Shown here: in pieces, positions 22,742 to 33,491 of the stretch
Layout of the letters: every line of letters begins with the position of its first letter
Numbering within the stretch: position 1 is the stretch's first letter
From: Citrus sinensis
Lineage: Eukaryota; Streptophyta; Magnoliopsida; Sapindales; Rutaceae
Length of the DNA stretch: 64,000 nt
Direction of reading: 5' to 3'
Assembly (NCBI RefSeq): GCF_022201045.2
Contig: NC_068557.1
Span: 7,006,001 to 7,070,000 of the forward strand
Notes under the pieces: model-generated
Seen by the model: the letters and a program-made list of their open reading frames with translations, nothing else
Told to the model about the DNA's origin: nothing
Databases searched by the model: none
Translations under genes and position numbers: made by a program

Positions 22742-23035
22742 TTGAGAGTGAGTAATTGGAGAGTGTGAGTAATTGAGAGATTTTTCTTTTCAAGTGTGTA
22801 TGAGAATACTGGGTGTATTTAGGTTTTAAGAAGTAAGATTTCTACTCAAATATTGTACTTTGATAATTGTTAATAATACAATTATTTTCTTTTTCTCCCA
22901 TAGACATAGGTAAAATTATCGAACCACGTTAAATTTTATATTCTTTATTTTTCTTGTAATTATTTGGTGTGCTTAATTCCACATTCCATGCACACCATTA
23001 ACTCCCTTCTTTAACTTCTTGCCTTTTGAGGAATT
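22742..23035 (+). mobile_element. LTR fragment between copies B and C
   Basis: About 290 bases resemble the 3' part of a plant copia LTR: a TTTGATAATTGTTAATAATA stretch, TTTTTCTCCCATAGACATAG, ATTATCGAACCACGTTAAAT, then a T-rich run. The motif is the same type as in the solo LTR near 11,990. It sits exactly at the boundary of two duplication units. No second LTR end or target duplication was found. Confidence 0.55.
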
Positions 23036-23160
23036 TTCAACTGCAGGCATTATAGATTAGCCCCCTGATTTACAGTTTTTTAAAAAAATAAAAATTATAT
23101 AATAATTTATAATTTGAACGACCTTGATGGTTGATACTCAATACCCCGTTTTATGCTTTA

Positions 23161-24230
23161 GTTATTGTTTGTCACCCCATAAGAATCAACAAATGTTAAA
23201 ATGCACCTTAATCTTTCAGCAACTATCACCGCACACCCATTCCATTAGAAATTACCGTTAACCTTAACGATTTTGTCAGACATCTATTGAAATCACCATA
23301 ATGCCCCCATATAAATTGAATTAACTGCAAGTACTAAATGGCCCATACATTTTTAAGGAATTATAAGAATATATTAATTGGCAATTGGCACTTTATTTTC
23401 TTCAAAAAGATAATTATAGAACGTGTAAAAACAATGTTAAATGTAAACCGAAAATAATTACAATTAAATTAAAGCCATTTTTAAAAAAATTAAATTAAAA
23501 CTAAAATTAATTGGACATTATTAGTCCTAGAACCAAAACCCAGAAGACATCTCCAACTCCAAGCTCCAACCTCATGGCAGTATTTATATCAATAACCAAA
23601 TATCTGCTTTGAAACCACCACAGACAACGACATAAACTTCCAATTTCATAGCACAATCAAAATAATTTATATATCAAACAAACTGTCAACTGCCCAAACC
23701 TAAAAATCAATGAATAATAACATGGAAATCCTAAAATTTTAGGGTTGGGATTTTATAGTTGCTAGTCACCATTGTTGGCGCTGCATTAGTTAGCAGCAAC
23801 CCATGACTCTTTGAACTGCCAGAAGCCTCTCGGTCTAGCTTCACACTCCTACTGCTTGTTTCCACCCAGAAATGGACATTTGCTGCGGTAGTGCAATTGG
23901 TTATGTGACCCTTGTGACCTCGATGCTAGGGAAAAGCGAAAAACCTTGTTGTGGAGCGTGAATGGAGAAGGGAAGAAAATTAGCACTTTGTTGCGGAGTG
24001 TAAATAGAGGAGAGAAGATGGAGCATGAATGGAGTCATGGAGAAGGAAGAGAAAAAAAATAAAATTTTTCTTTTTTTCTTTATCTATCCCAATAACTTTA
24101 CTATTTTACCCTTCTAACAGTTAAATTAATAGTGATTTCCAACTGAATGGGTGCCTAGTGATAGTTGTTAAAAGATTAGGATACACGTTAACATTTGTTG
24201 ATTCTTATGGAGAATGGCGAAAAATAACCC
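23161..24230. mobile_element. Mutator-like element (MULE), non-autonomous
   Basis: About 100-base imperfect terminal inverted repeats: the left end begins GTTATTGTTTGTCACCCC, and the right end read in reverse begins GGGTTATTTTTCGCCATTC. Both continue with CCATAAGAATCAACAAATGT. The flanks TATGCTTTA (23,152-23,160) and TATGTATTA (24,231-24,239) agree at 7 of 9 bases, and the 9-base size suggests the Mutator superfamily. Copy A has an uninterrupted TATGTATTA at 116-124. The interior (23,520-24,060) has no recognisable coding content. Confidence 0.85.
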
Positions 24231-26332
24231 TATGTATTAAAAAAATTAAATATCAATTTTATCAGCACATGGGTCAGCAGATGGATACATTGAACCCATT
24301 AAAAATGCCCTTTAGTGACACAAGCTATTTCTCGTGAATCATGACATCCATCACCAAAATTTAAAAAATTCTGCTTTTTCTTTAAACACCCCTCTGAATT
24401 TTAATAATAACCCTTATTATTCTTTTTCCCATTAATAATGAACCGTGTTATGGATTGTTGTTTTCGAGATTAATCTTATATTAATTCTATTGAGTTGACG
24501 AAGCTATTCAAATTTTATTCCGTGCCACGATATTTTTCCTCCAATCTATTTTATAAGAATGTTTATTAATATTTAAATAAGATAATTAATAAATTTACTC
24601 TCTTCAAATCACTCTTCTTATTTTTTAAAAATCTCAATTTACTCCTTATTTTTCTTAAGAAAAAAAATATGAACTCACTCCTTTTTTCTTTATCTTTTAT
24701 ACAAAAATAAAAGTAACTTGAGGTTTTCAAAAATTAGAAGATGATTAATTCAAAAGGGAGACAATTTAAAATTTATCCTTTTTATAAACATTATTTGAAT
24801 GGGTGCAGAAACCGATCTCATAATTCTAACCAAATAATTTTTAAGTAATTTTATTTTGCTACCCACACAAATTTAAATTTTAAGAGAAATAAAAAATTAA
24901 ATAAATCTAATTAAACTTTTAACTTTGTCCATTCTATTAAATAAATAAATAAATAAAATCGGTCAAGAAGCTTGGCAGCATCTTCGCTTAATAAGAAGAA
25001 AAAAAAAATTTTAAAAGGTTACATCAGCATATGGATCAGCAAAGTTGACCCACTGAGGGCCCTATCCAATATAGAAAATTATCTATTACTTATGCCCGAC
25101 AACATGGCGGAATGATCTTCTGAATAGGTTTCAAAAGTTTTATTTAGTTAGTTATTTGAGTTTAAGTCTTGTGAGATACAGAGTTGAAAATTGATTTGGA
25201 TTTTGTTCATTTATTTATTTTCTAAAATTAAATAATAATTAATTTGATAATTTTATTAATTTTTTTTGGGTTAAAAATACTTAATTATATTTACTCCAAA
25301 AAATTTAGTCAAATAGTTTTAAGCAGTTTTATTTATATGACGCCCTAGTTTAAATCTTAAGACTAAAATATAAAATTGATATTTTTTTATAGGTATTATT
25401 CAAGTCAAACTTCTCAGTAAATCAGTCTATTAATGTCCAATAAGTATTTATTTAAATTCAAATTATTGATTATAATGCAATGATTAGGATAATGATTTTT
25501 TTTGTGCATTAAATAGTTGATTTAATATAAGAATATCGTCTTTTATTATCATTGCCATTGTTTTAATAAATTCTGTTCATAACCTTGCTTGAAATTTAAA
25601 CCATTGATAAAACTAACATTCACTGTAAACGCATTAGAAAAAAAAAACAATGTAATTGAATTGCAAACGGCTAGCTGAGTGGAATACATCCACTATCGAG
25701 TCAAGAATTAAATCCCTCTCTTTCCCCTTTTTTGGGAAAATGTTGGAAACTTGGAACACTCTCCATAGGAGTGAGATAGGAAACTTGGAAATTTTTCCAC
25801 TTTATGTGTACACGAAGATTCTTTGGTTCATTTCTTCTATTTGAAGATTATCTAAATTCAAAAACAATGTTGTATGCTTTTCTCCGTCACGATTTTAACA
25901 CCCTAGATGAAATCGAATATTAAAAATTTTCTAGAGACCTAATTATGTACGTAGGACATTTAGTATATATAACAGGGACCAAATTATCATTCATACACGT
26001 GCTAAAACATATAAATAGTACAGAATGCTTTCTTTTTATTTATTTCACAAAACTTCCGTTTCTTTAGCACACTCGCAAATTACAACTTGGATTCTTATTT
26101 TGCAACTAATATACTAGGTAAGTTACAACCCACTGGAGAACCCCAGTAAAATAAAGCTTATTACAACAATACATAAACAAGCAATTGATATTCACATAAA
26201 AGATATAATGGTAGGTAATGTCTAATTTAAATTTTAACTCTTATATTTTTTGGAATTCAAATTTAGATGATCCTTCTAAATAAAATTATTTTGAAACTAC
26301 TCAGTCTAGCCCTAGAATCGAGAAACAACTTA

Positions 26333-27597
26333 TTAAGGATAAACCTCAATAAGAGATCTTAAACCTAAAATGGGGGTAATTTTATAGTCATTAAAACCAG
26401 CATCCGCAAAAAGTTTGGCCCATTCTTTCTCATCTCGCTCTGTTCCGGTGACCAAGACCATCATCAACATATCAAAGAAGAGTTGTGTTTCAATAGACTC
26501 AGAATCCCTTTTTTTATTCTCTCTCATCATGTCGATAATAATCACCTTACCTTTCTTAACATCGCTCGTAATTGCTTCCTTACATTTCTTAAGAATCTTC
26601 ACGCATTCTTCATCATTCCAGTCATGTAATATCCACTGCTTGTCATCACCAATAATATTAGAATTTAGAATATTTGAAGACCCAAAATGTAAAATTGAAT
26701 GAATATATGATGTACATAAGTAATTTGAGATGCTTCTAGTGTGTGTGTGTGTGTATTAATTTTATGCTCAAGAAACCACTTTAGTTAAACTATCGAAATC
26801 AATACGCGTACCTTGAATAGAACCGCATCAGCTGGGGGAATGGCCTCAAACATGTCCCCTCCGACATATTTGAGATTGGCCAAATCGCTTTCGAGGCCAT
26901 TAACCACATGTGGCAGATCAAAATCAGTGCACTCCAAATTAGGAAACGCTTTAGCTATGGCCTTGGCCACGGTTCCCGTGCCCCCACCCACATCCACTAA
27001 CGAATTCAAACCTTCAAACACATCCTTACACTTATGTATCACCACACTTGTTGCCAACCGCGCATCACTTGCCATGGCTTCATTGAAGAAATTGTTAATC
27101 TTTGGCTCGTCCCCAGCATACTCCCAAAAACTCTTCCCATGTGCCGTATCAAACGGCGTAGGATCGTCGTTTTGAAACCAAGTGCTCAGTTTCAGCCACG
27201 GTGATAGCAAAATAGGATCTAGCATGGCTTGCAAGAAAGGTGTCACGCTTAAGGGGTTGTCTTTTAGGAGAAGTTTAGAAGCATTTGTGAGAACATAACC
27301 TTGTTCTTCGTCATTGTTATTTAGGCTGCTATTTAGCGTTTGCTGTGCAAAGAAGCCTGAGTGGATCAGAATGCGCATCAAGCGATACACACATCGGGTT
27401 TTTGATGGGTTTATTGTTAAGGCACTAACAAGCTCGTTCAGGGTCATGGGTTTGCCATGTTTGTTGATAATATCTGGTATGCCTAATTCAACAGCGCATT
27501 TAAGTGACATGGAGTTTATGAAATTGAAAATGTGATTCCAAACATGAGCTTGAGCTTCAAGTAGCTCAGTATCATGCTCTCCATCAATCAAATTCAT
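26333..27597 (-). CDS. COMT-type O-methyltransferase, copy C (intact)
   Basis: The two exons are 26,812-27,597 (262 codons) and 26,333-26,635 (100 codons plus stop), giving 362 residues. The class and likely role are as for copy A: SAM-dependent methylation of an unidentified small-molecule hydroxyl. The glycine-rich motif is the canonical VDVGGGTGTVAKAIA, the catalytic segment is WILHDWNDEE, and the C-terminal [12 protein letters not shown] segment is present. It differs from A at a scatter of residues, for example SVTPFLQ where A has SVRPFLQ, FDTAHGKSFWEYAG where A has FDTLHGKSFWVYAG, and [11 protein letters not shown] where A has [11 protein letters not shown]. The intron is about 176 bases and holds a GT microsatellite. 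Together with A this is a pair of apparently working paralogues. Confidence 0.93.
26740..26755. repeat. GT microsatellite in intron of gene C
   Basis: About eight TG/GT units stand where copies A and B have TATATA. It is likely to vary in length between individuals and could serve as a marker for copy C. Confidence 0.85.
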
Positions 27598-27655
27598 CCT
27601 TATTAGGCTAAGTAGGGTTAATTGATATTTGATGCAAATCAATGGATTTGAGCTC

Positions 27656-27665
27656 TATATATAAT
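27656..27665 (-). promoter_or_regulatory. TATA box of O-methyltransferase copy C
   Basis: ATTATATATA on the minus strand, about 59 bases upstream of the ATG, as in copy A. Confidence 0.6.
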
Positions 27666-28499
27666 AGCGAAAGAGTCATATATACTATTAGGACCCATTT
27701 GATATTAAAGTGTTGTTGTTTTTATTTAAGCTCTTGTGAAAAATAAAAATTGTTAAATAAAAGTTGATGGTGTAGGATAAATATGATTTCTAAATAATTA
27801 TTTTAACAAAAATAATAAAGATGTATAGATTTTTTATCATACAAGTGTGGAAAAAATTAACTCAACTTTCAAAATACAACAACAAATGTTTACAATATAC
27901 TTTAAAGATGCAGTTTCAAATTATAGCTGCCTAACTATAATACCAAACAGACCGTTAATATGTATTCATAATAATTTTCTGTGGTGCCATCCAAAAGAAA
28001 AGGTGTTGGAGTGTTTTAAAAAACGTTTCTCTGAATGCATCTAATTGTTAACTAAATTAATAATTTGCTAAGGGTTAAATTCAAAGAAAAGATGGGGATC
28101 ATAGAGGTTGTGACAAAAATTATTGTGAAAAATTATTTTTCTATTGCCACATGATTCACGCCGTCGGTCGAAAATTATTGCAAGATATGGCTCAAATATA
28201 CGTAATCAGATCTGCTAAATCTTGTTATCCAAATAATAAAATTAATTCAGAAGACCCGCTTAGAAAATTAATTCTGTTAACATCTCGCGTGCCTAATCAT
28301 CGAAAAAATATGCAACTTGCAGTTTGGGGTAAGGCATTATTTATTCCATCCAAGACGTCCACGGAAAAGAACATAATTGGAGAAAGAAATATAATGTTGA
28401 TTATAAATGCTTTTGTAATTAGGCCACAAAGAGAATCACGTGAAGTGAAGTAATATTGAGGGTTTCCTTAATTAATAATACGAACGGACACCAGATCTG

Positions 28500-28770
28500 A
28501 ATTATTGTGGCTCTGTTTGGGGTTGAAGTGGTGTAAGTGAAAATAAATTATAATTATGAAATAAAATTTAATATTATGTAGTAAATATAAAATTTTAAAT
28601 AATAATTTTAATAAAATTAGTAAATATATAATAAATTTTTTATCATACATATATATATATAAATTTAAATCAACTTAATTTTTAAATTACAACAGCTAAT
28701 ACTTATCAAACACATTAATATTATAGTTTTTAAGTAACAATTGCCCAATTTCAATCCCAAATAAGTATAA
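28500..28770. repeat. AT-rich MITE-like repeat
   Basis: The stretch begins near CTCTGTTTGGGGTTGAAGTG and ends near CCCAATTTCAATCCCAAATAAG. The outer parts are roughly inverted (GTTTGGGGTTGAA against TTCAATCCCAAAT), as expected of a MITE. The core resembles the repeats at 6,140 and 7,740. No clear target duplication was found. Confidence 0.45.
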
Positions 28771-29563
28771 CATATTTAATTGTAATCTTGCTGATTCTGA
28801 GGTGATCTTGAATAATATGTTAGCTGTGTCCCATGCTGTACATGCAAACTTAATTGCACTTTCTAAATATATCAGCCTGCATGTTTTTCTTAATTGCAGG
28901 AAACTTCTTGTTTCCTTATTTGACTTTTAAGACTGTATCATAGAATTCTCCCCGGTAATAAAATTATCGGTGAATTAGAACTTTCAATATAATTCTTCTC
29001 CCTGAGCCGTGACATGTTATGATTTGTAGGATTTTGTTCAAGTTTTTTAATCAATTACTTTTTTCTTTTCCACAATTCAAACTCAAGTAAGTAATTAAAT
29101 AAAATTATTTAAAAATCGAGCAACTTCTTGTTGTTGATCTCGCTGAGGTGGCTGCTGATCAAATGATTTATATCAAACAGTGATTTTCAATAATGAAGGT
29201 ATTTATTAATTTTTTATTTCTTTTGGAAAAGGATATTTATTAATTAAGATAATATCAGAGCACTAGCCACATGGATGCCAGTTGCAGTGATGAAAAGCCA
29301 TGTTCATCTTCCCTTTCTTGCCGATTGGTTTGTCGTACGACTTTGAATTAATGATTAATATGAGGTGTCTACGCTCTACACTCATTCATAACGATTGAAA
29401 CTAAAGGTAGAGCTCCTAAAAGATAATGGGGGCGAACCAGCCAACTCCCATTTGCAACGAAGGTGATTCGAATCACATGAATAATCCAAAGTTTCAGCTT
29501 TTTTCTTTTTTTAAAAAAATAAATAAATGGGTAAATTTCGCTTATTAAATTCACCGTTGCTGT

Positions 29564-29947
29564 GTGATTCGCAATTCAGAAGGTTGTTTTTTGGCAGCTC
29601 GGTGTGCTGGAATGACAGGAAGTTTTGGAGCACGGGAGGCAGAAGCACTTGGGATTCGAGAAGCTCTCAGCTGGATTAAAGAGCTGCAGTTTCCTTGTGC
29701 TATTATAGAAATGGACTGTTTACAAGTGTTTCGAGATTTGGCCGAGGAGTTTACAGGTCCAAATGGGTTTGGTGTAATTATTGAAGATTGTCGGACTCTT
29801 GTTAACTCTATAGGAGAAGTGCAATTCTCGTTTATGCGTCGGTCTGCGAACTTTGCTGCTCACTCTGTGGCACGTGCAGCAAATTCTTTGTCAGGTCTCC
29901 AGGAGTGGAACATCATTCCACCTCTGTGTTTATTGAATAATCTGTAA
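29564..29947 (+). pseudogene. LINE RNase H-like (RVT_3) fragment
   Basis: The open frame of 127 codons has no ATG start of its own and opens at the truncation point. It contains REAEALGIREALSWI, IIEMDCLQVF and RSANFAAHSVAR, the layout of the RNase H-like domain found at the C-terminus of plant L1 reverse transcriptases (EAEA..A, E.D, ..N..AH.LA). The reverse transcriptase part is lost. It is intact over its length, so the insertion is probably recent. Confidence 0.85.
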
Positions 29948-29991
29948 TCCGTTTGTTTAATGAAAATTCTTCCATTTCAAAAAAAAAAAAA
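29564..29991 (+). mobile_element. 5'-truncated LINE with RNase H domain
   Basis: This 428-base insertion ends in about 15 A and is bounded by the perfect 17-base target duplication AAATTCACCGTTGCTGT (29,547-29,563 and 29,992-30,008). Long A-tail, long target duplication and 5' truncation are the marks of LINE retrotransposition. It encodes the end of a plant L1-type polyprotein (see the RNase H entry). Confidence 0.92.
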
Positions 29992-30227
29992 AAATTCACC
30001 GTTGCTGTTATGAAAGATTGCCATGATTAATGAAGATGAGATTGGGATGATTATTAAATTCACGATTCACCCGTCCTTGGATATGATTAGGACTAAAATG
30101 GTATTTAACTTAATTGACTCGATCAACAAACGGTGATGAAGCACCAGAGAACTCAGACAAAGTTTCATGTCTCATTCTTTCTTTTTCATTGGTATTAGAA
30201 TATGAATCACAAACTCAACGTAACTTA

Positions 30228-30545
30228 CACTAATTACTTATTTTATTTAAAATATATATTATCTTAATTTAGCATTAATTATCTTTCTTTAATTTTTCAA
30301 CTACAGGTTCATACATCATAATCTTTACCCGTAGTAGCTACTAGCTCATATTAATTACTTATTTAATTTAAATATATATTATCTTACTTTAACACTTATT
30401 ATCTTTCTTTGATTTTTCAACTATAAGTTCATACATTGTAATATCTACTCTGTAGTAGTTAACATTAATAACTTATTTAATTTAAATATATTATCTTACT
30501 TAAATAGTAATTATTTTTCTCTAATCATTTTACTTTAATAATTAT
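30228..30545. repeat. AT-rich tandem repeat of about 120 bp
   Basis: About two and a half imperfect units, each with ATTACTTATTTAATTTAAAT, a TATTATCTTACTTTA stretch, TTTTTCAACTACAGGTTCATA and GTAGTAG. The units differ at many positions and become shorter to the right. No coding content. Confidence 0.8.
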
Positions 30546-31723
30546 TTACAAATTATTCATTCGTTGAGTGGTGAACATATCCTCGTCTCTTTCTTGAGGC
30601 AAAGGATGTTATATGAGGGAGCACATCCGCTTTCCTTTTTTAAGAGCATACTTCAAGCTCAAGGCAAGCTAGACTTGAACGGATGAGGCAAGTCCCTAGA
30701 GTGGACCTTAAATTTGAAAGATGCAGTCATATCCCAACAGACATGGGCCGACTTGTGTGTCGTCAAGACCCGGCTCCTAATTTGGCGCTGATCCCAAAAG
30801 AAAAAATGTCACGTGTCATTACGACATGTACGAATTATAAGCACAAAATATTATTTGAGTTGTGTTATTTGAACTCACGAATGAACCCAATTAAGGCATA
30901 GGAGCCTTAAACTCCCTCTAGGCCTTAAAATATCTTAAATTAAGCCTGTAAACTCCTTCTAATTGTTAAGTCCAATACTAACATATTAAGTAATTTGGGC
31001 TTTTCTCAACAAATAAAAAGGTATTTTGGGCTCTTAAATTAAATCCATTTAAATAATAAGACTGTTGAATTTATTCAAATTCTAACTTAAAATTAACTTA
31101 CAAAACTCACCATTTTATATTAATAATAAAAAAATTAAAGGAATAAAGAAAAAAAAAAAACAAACCCCAAAATCATGAAAACTATGAATCACTAAATTAC
31201 AATTAGACTTAGCCATCGTCATTGCCGAACGTTTCCATTCCTACTGCCAGTCTGCCACCAACTCATTGTCGCCGCCGCTATCGCTGAGCCTTTCATGAGT
31301 TACGTCCCTTGCTAGACCAGCCAAAAATTGAAACAAGTATTGTGCTTGAATGTTGTTTTGAAGTTTGAATTAATGATTTTGGCCAAATGAAGAGTTAATG
31401 TTCTGCATCTCTATAACTCTATTCATCAATTCTTATTCTAATAGCTATATACAAAATTCCCAAAGTACATGTCCATTTTTTCAAGATGAGCAATTCTTTA
31501 ATATTAAAATTGAAATAGAAAGTAGTGGGACAATGGGTGCTCTGTGAAAGTGGCTTATATTTTATTATATAAAAGCAATCACTTTTTTAATGCAAATAAA
31601 TGAACAATTGAAAAGATAAAAATTGCAATCATGTATCTTTCCGTGAGCCATATTAAGTGTATTGTAAAATTATTTTTTAATATCGAATTTGTATTAAATT
31701 AATTATTCTTGTTGAGTTGTTGT
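30546..31723. other. Intergenic, no gene recognised
   Basis: The sequence at 30,560-30,840 is less AT-rich and has open frames of up to 72 codons, but none resembles a known family. It may be an old transposon remnant. The rest is AT-rich, with an A-run at 31,150. Confidence 0.5.
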
Positions 31724-33418
31724 TAGGGGTGTTCACGGATCGGATTTTACGGATTAGACATCAATCCATATCCGATCCATGATTTTACAGATTATAATTT
31801 TTTCAATCCAATCCAATTTACGGATTGAATAAATTCAATCCAAATCCAATCCATAGATCTACGAATCGAATGTGGATTTAACTCAATCCATATCCAATTC
31901 ATACGTCTGCGGATCAAATGCAGATTTAACTTAATCCATATCCAATTCACAATTTTGCGCATTAGTTTCCAAATTAAAAATTTTTAGTTCTCTCCAATCC
32001 ATGAACTAGGGTTGGCAATGGGACGAGATGAGATGGGATTTACCAATCTCAGTCCCGTCCCGTATATACGAGTGGGATGAAAAAATATCTCACTCCCGTC
32101 CCTATATTTTTTTTGGGACAAAAATATGTCTCGATCATGTCCCAAAAGAGATGGGATCCTGTGGGATCCCATCCCAATTGAAAATATTCTCATTCTTAGT
32201 CAGCAATGAGACGGATGGAATGGAATTTGCCAATCTCACCCATGTCTCGTGTATGCAAGTGGGATAAAAAAATATTCCAATCCCGTTCCTAATTTTTTTT
32301 ATGGGACAAAAATATGTCTCAATCCCGTCTCAATTTGCCATCCCTACCATGAACTAATGAAATAAAAAAAAATCTAATATAAAAATAAATTTACTACTTA
32401 TTAAATTAAAAATTGAATAAAATTTAAATAAATTAATTATTTAAATAAAGATAAAATAATCCATTCATAGTTTTAAAATATAACACATTGAGATTAATTG
32501 TTCAAATAAAACTATAATAATAGGTTCAAAGTTTCAAAATATATCATATTAAGATTAATTGTTCAAATAACGTAACAATAATCTATTAATATAACACCGA
32601 AATTAATTTTTCAAATAAAGCCACAATTAATTGAAATGGCGAAGTTTCGAAAACCAAACATAGTCTGATTCTTCATCAGGCCTGTTGCGCCTGTCAAAAA
32701 GTGATTATTACGGAGCCGTCAATGATGGGAACTAGGAGAAGCCATACGGGTGGCGATCTTGAAGGTTGTGATAGTGCAATTGTTCGGTTGGAACCAGTGA
32801 TTGTGAAGTGGCTCGATGGACTCAGGGAAGAAGATGGTTTGCTCTAGCCGGAATCGCACGGCCGACGTCCTTAAAATCGGTGTTGAGAGTGTATCGAACC
32901 AGTATTGAGTGTTGCTAGTGAGTGTGACAGCGGGGAGGCTTAGGGTTTTTTGTTTGCAAATTGTTAGTGACTTGCATTATGTTACTTTACTTTTGGGTGG
33001 CTTTGCAAATTGTTGGTAATTTGGCGTTATGTTAGGTTGCTTTTGCTAGTGTATGTGACTTTACTTTTATTTTGTTTTACAATTTTTACAAGTTTTATTT
33101 GTATATTTGGTTATTTAATTATTTTTTATTTTTTATTATTATTGGGTAATGGCTAAGATATGTTATAGTGCTTATGTAACTATGTAATGTCACATTTATA
33201 ATATTTTTTAATTAAATTTATAATATTTTTTAAATAAATAAATAATTTTTTTTGCTCGGATTCACAGATTTTTACGGATTTATACAAGTAAATCCATATC
33301 CAATCCATCGACTGCAGATTTTTAAATTTCCAACCCATATTCAATCCATCAATCCACGGATCGGATTTTCACAGATCAGACGAATTGAGCGGATCAGATT
33401 GGATTTTGAGCACCTCTA
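31724..33418. mobile_element. Non-autonomous hAT-like element with nested MITE
   Basis: The left end TAGGGGTGTTCACGGATC and the right end (reverse read TAGAGGTGCTCAAAATCC) form imperfect inverted repeats. The flanks GTTGTTGT (31,716-31,723) and GTAGTTAT (33,419-33,426) agree at 6 of 8 bases. Both subterminal regions are packed with GGATTGG/TCCAATCCA/ACGGATC units on both strands. The interior has no transposase; a less AT-rich patch at 32,640-32,960 is unidentified. It sits just upstream of the decayed hAT transposase gene. Confidence 0.75.
32007..32346. mobile_element. hAT MITE nested in the larger element
   Basis: A 340-base element begins TAGGGTTGGCAATGGG and ends AATTTGCCATCCCTA, with the perfect 8-base target duplication CCATGAAC at 31,999-32,006 and 32,347-32,354. 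Its ends resemble those of the element at 922-1,933 (TAGGGATGGCAA). It consists largely of two copies of one unit (a TGGGA-rich ...CCAATCTCA...CCCGT...GGGACAAAAATATGTCTC block) in direct orientation. Confidence 0.92.
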
Positions 33419-33491
33419 GTAGTTATTTTATTTGGATTTAGCCTTATTGTGGAATTTAATCTAATATTTTTTTATTTGATACGAAACAGAT

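Larger units (their letters stand above)
23036..29550. repeat. Segmental duplication copy C
   Basis: The unit aligns with copy A from window base 1. It lacks the A insertions at 922, 2,675 and 5,548 and carries its own Mutator-like element (23,161-24,230). It has a shorter 3' part, with about 1 kb of A 6,950-7,980 deleted. Divergence from A is visibly higher than between A and B. Confidence 0.87.

Noticed and set aside
31532..31550. Left end of the decayed hAT transposase element (TAGTGGGACAATGGG)
   Set aside because: It only weakly matches the reverse of the proposed right tip and the flanking 8 bases do not form a target duplication.
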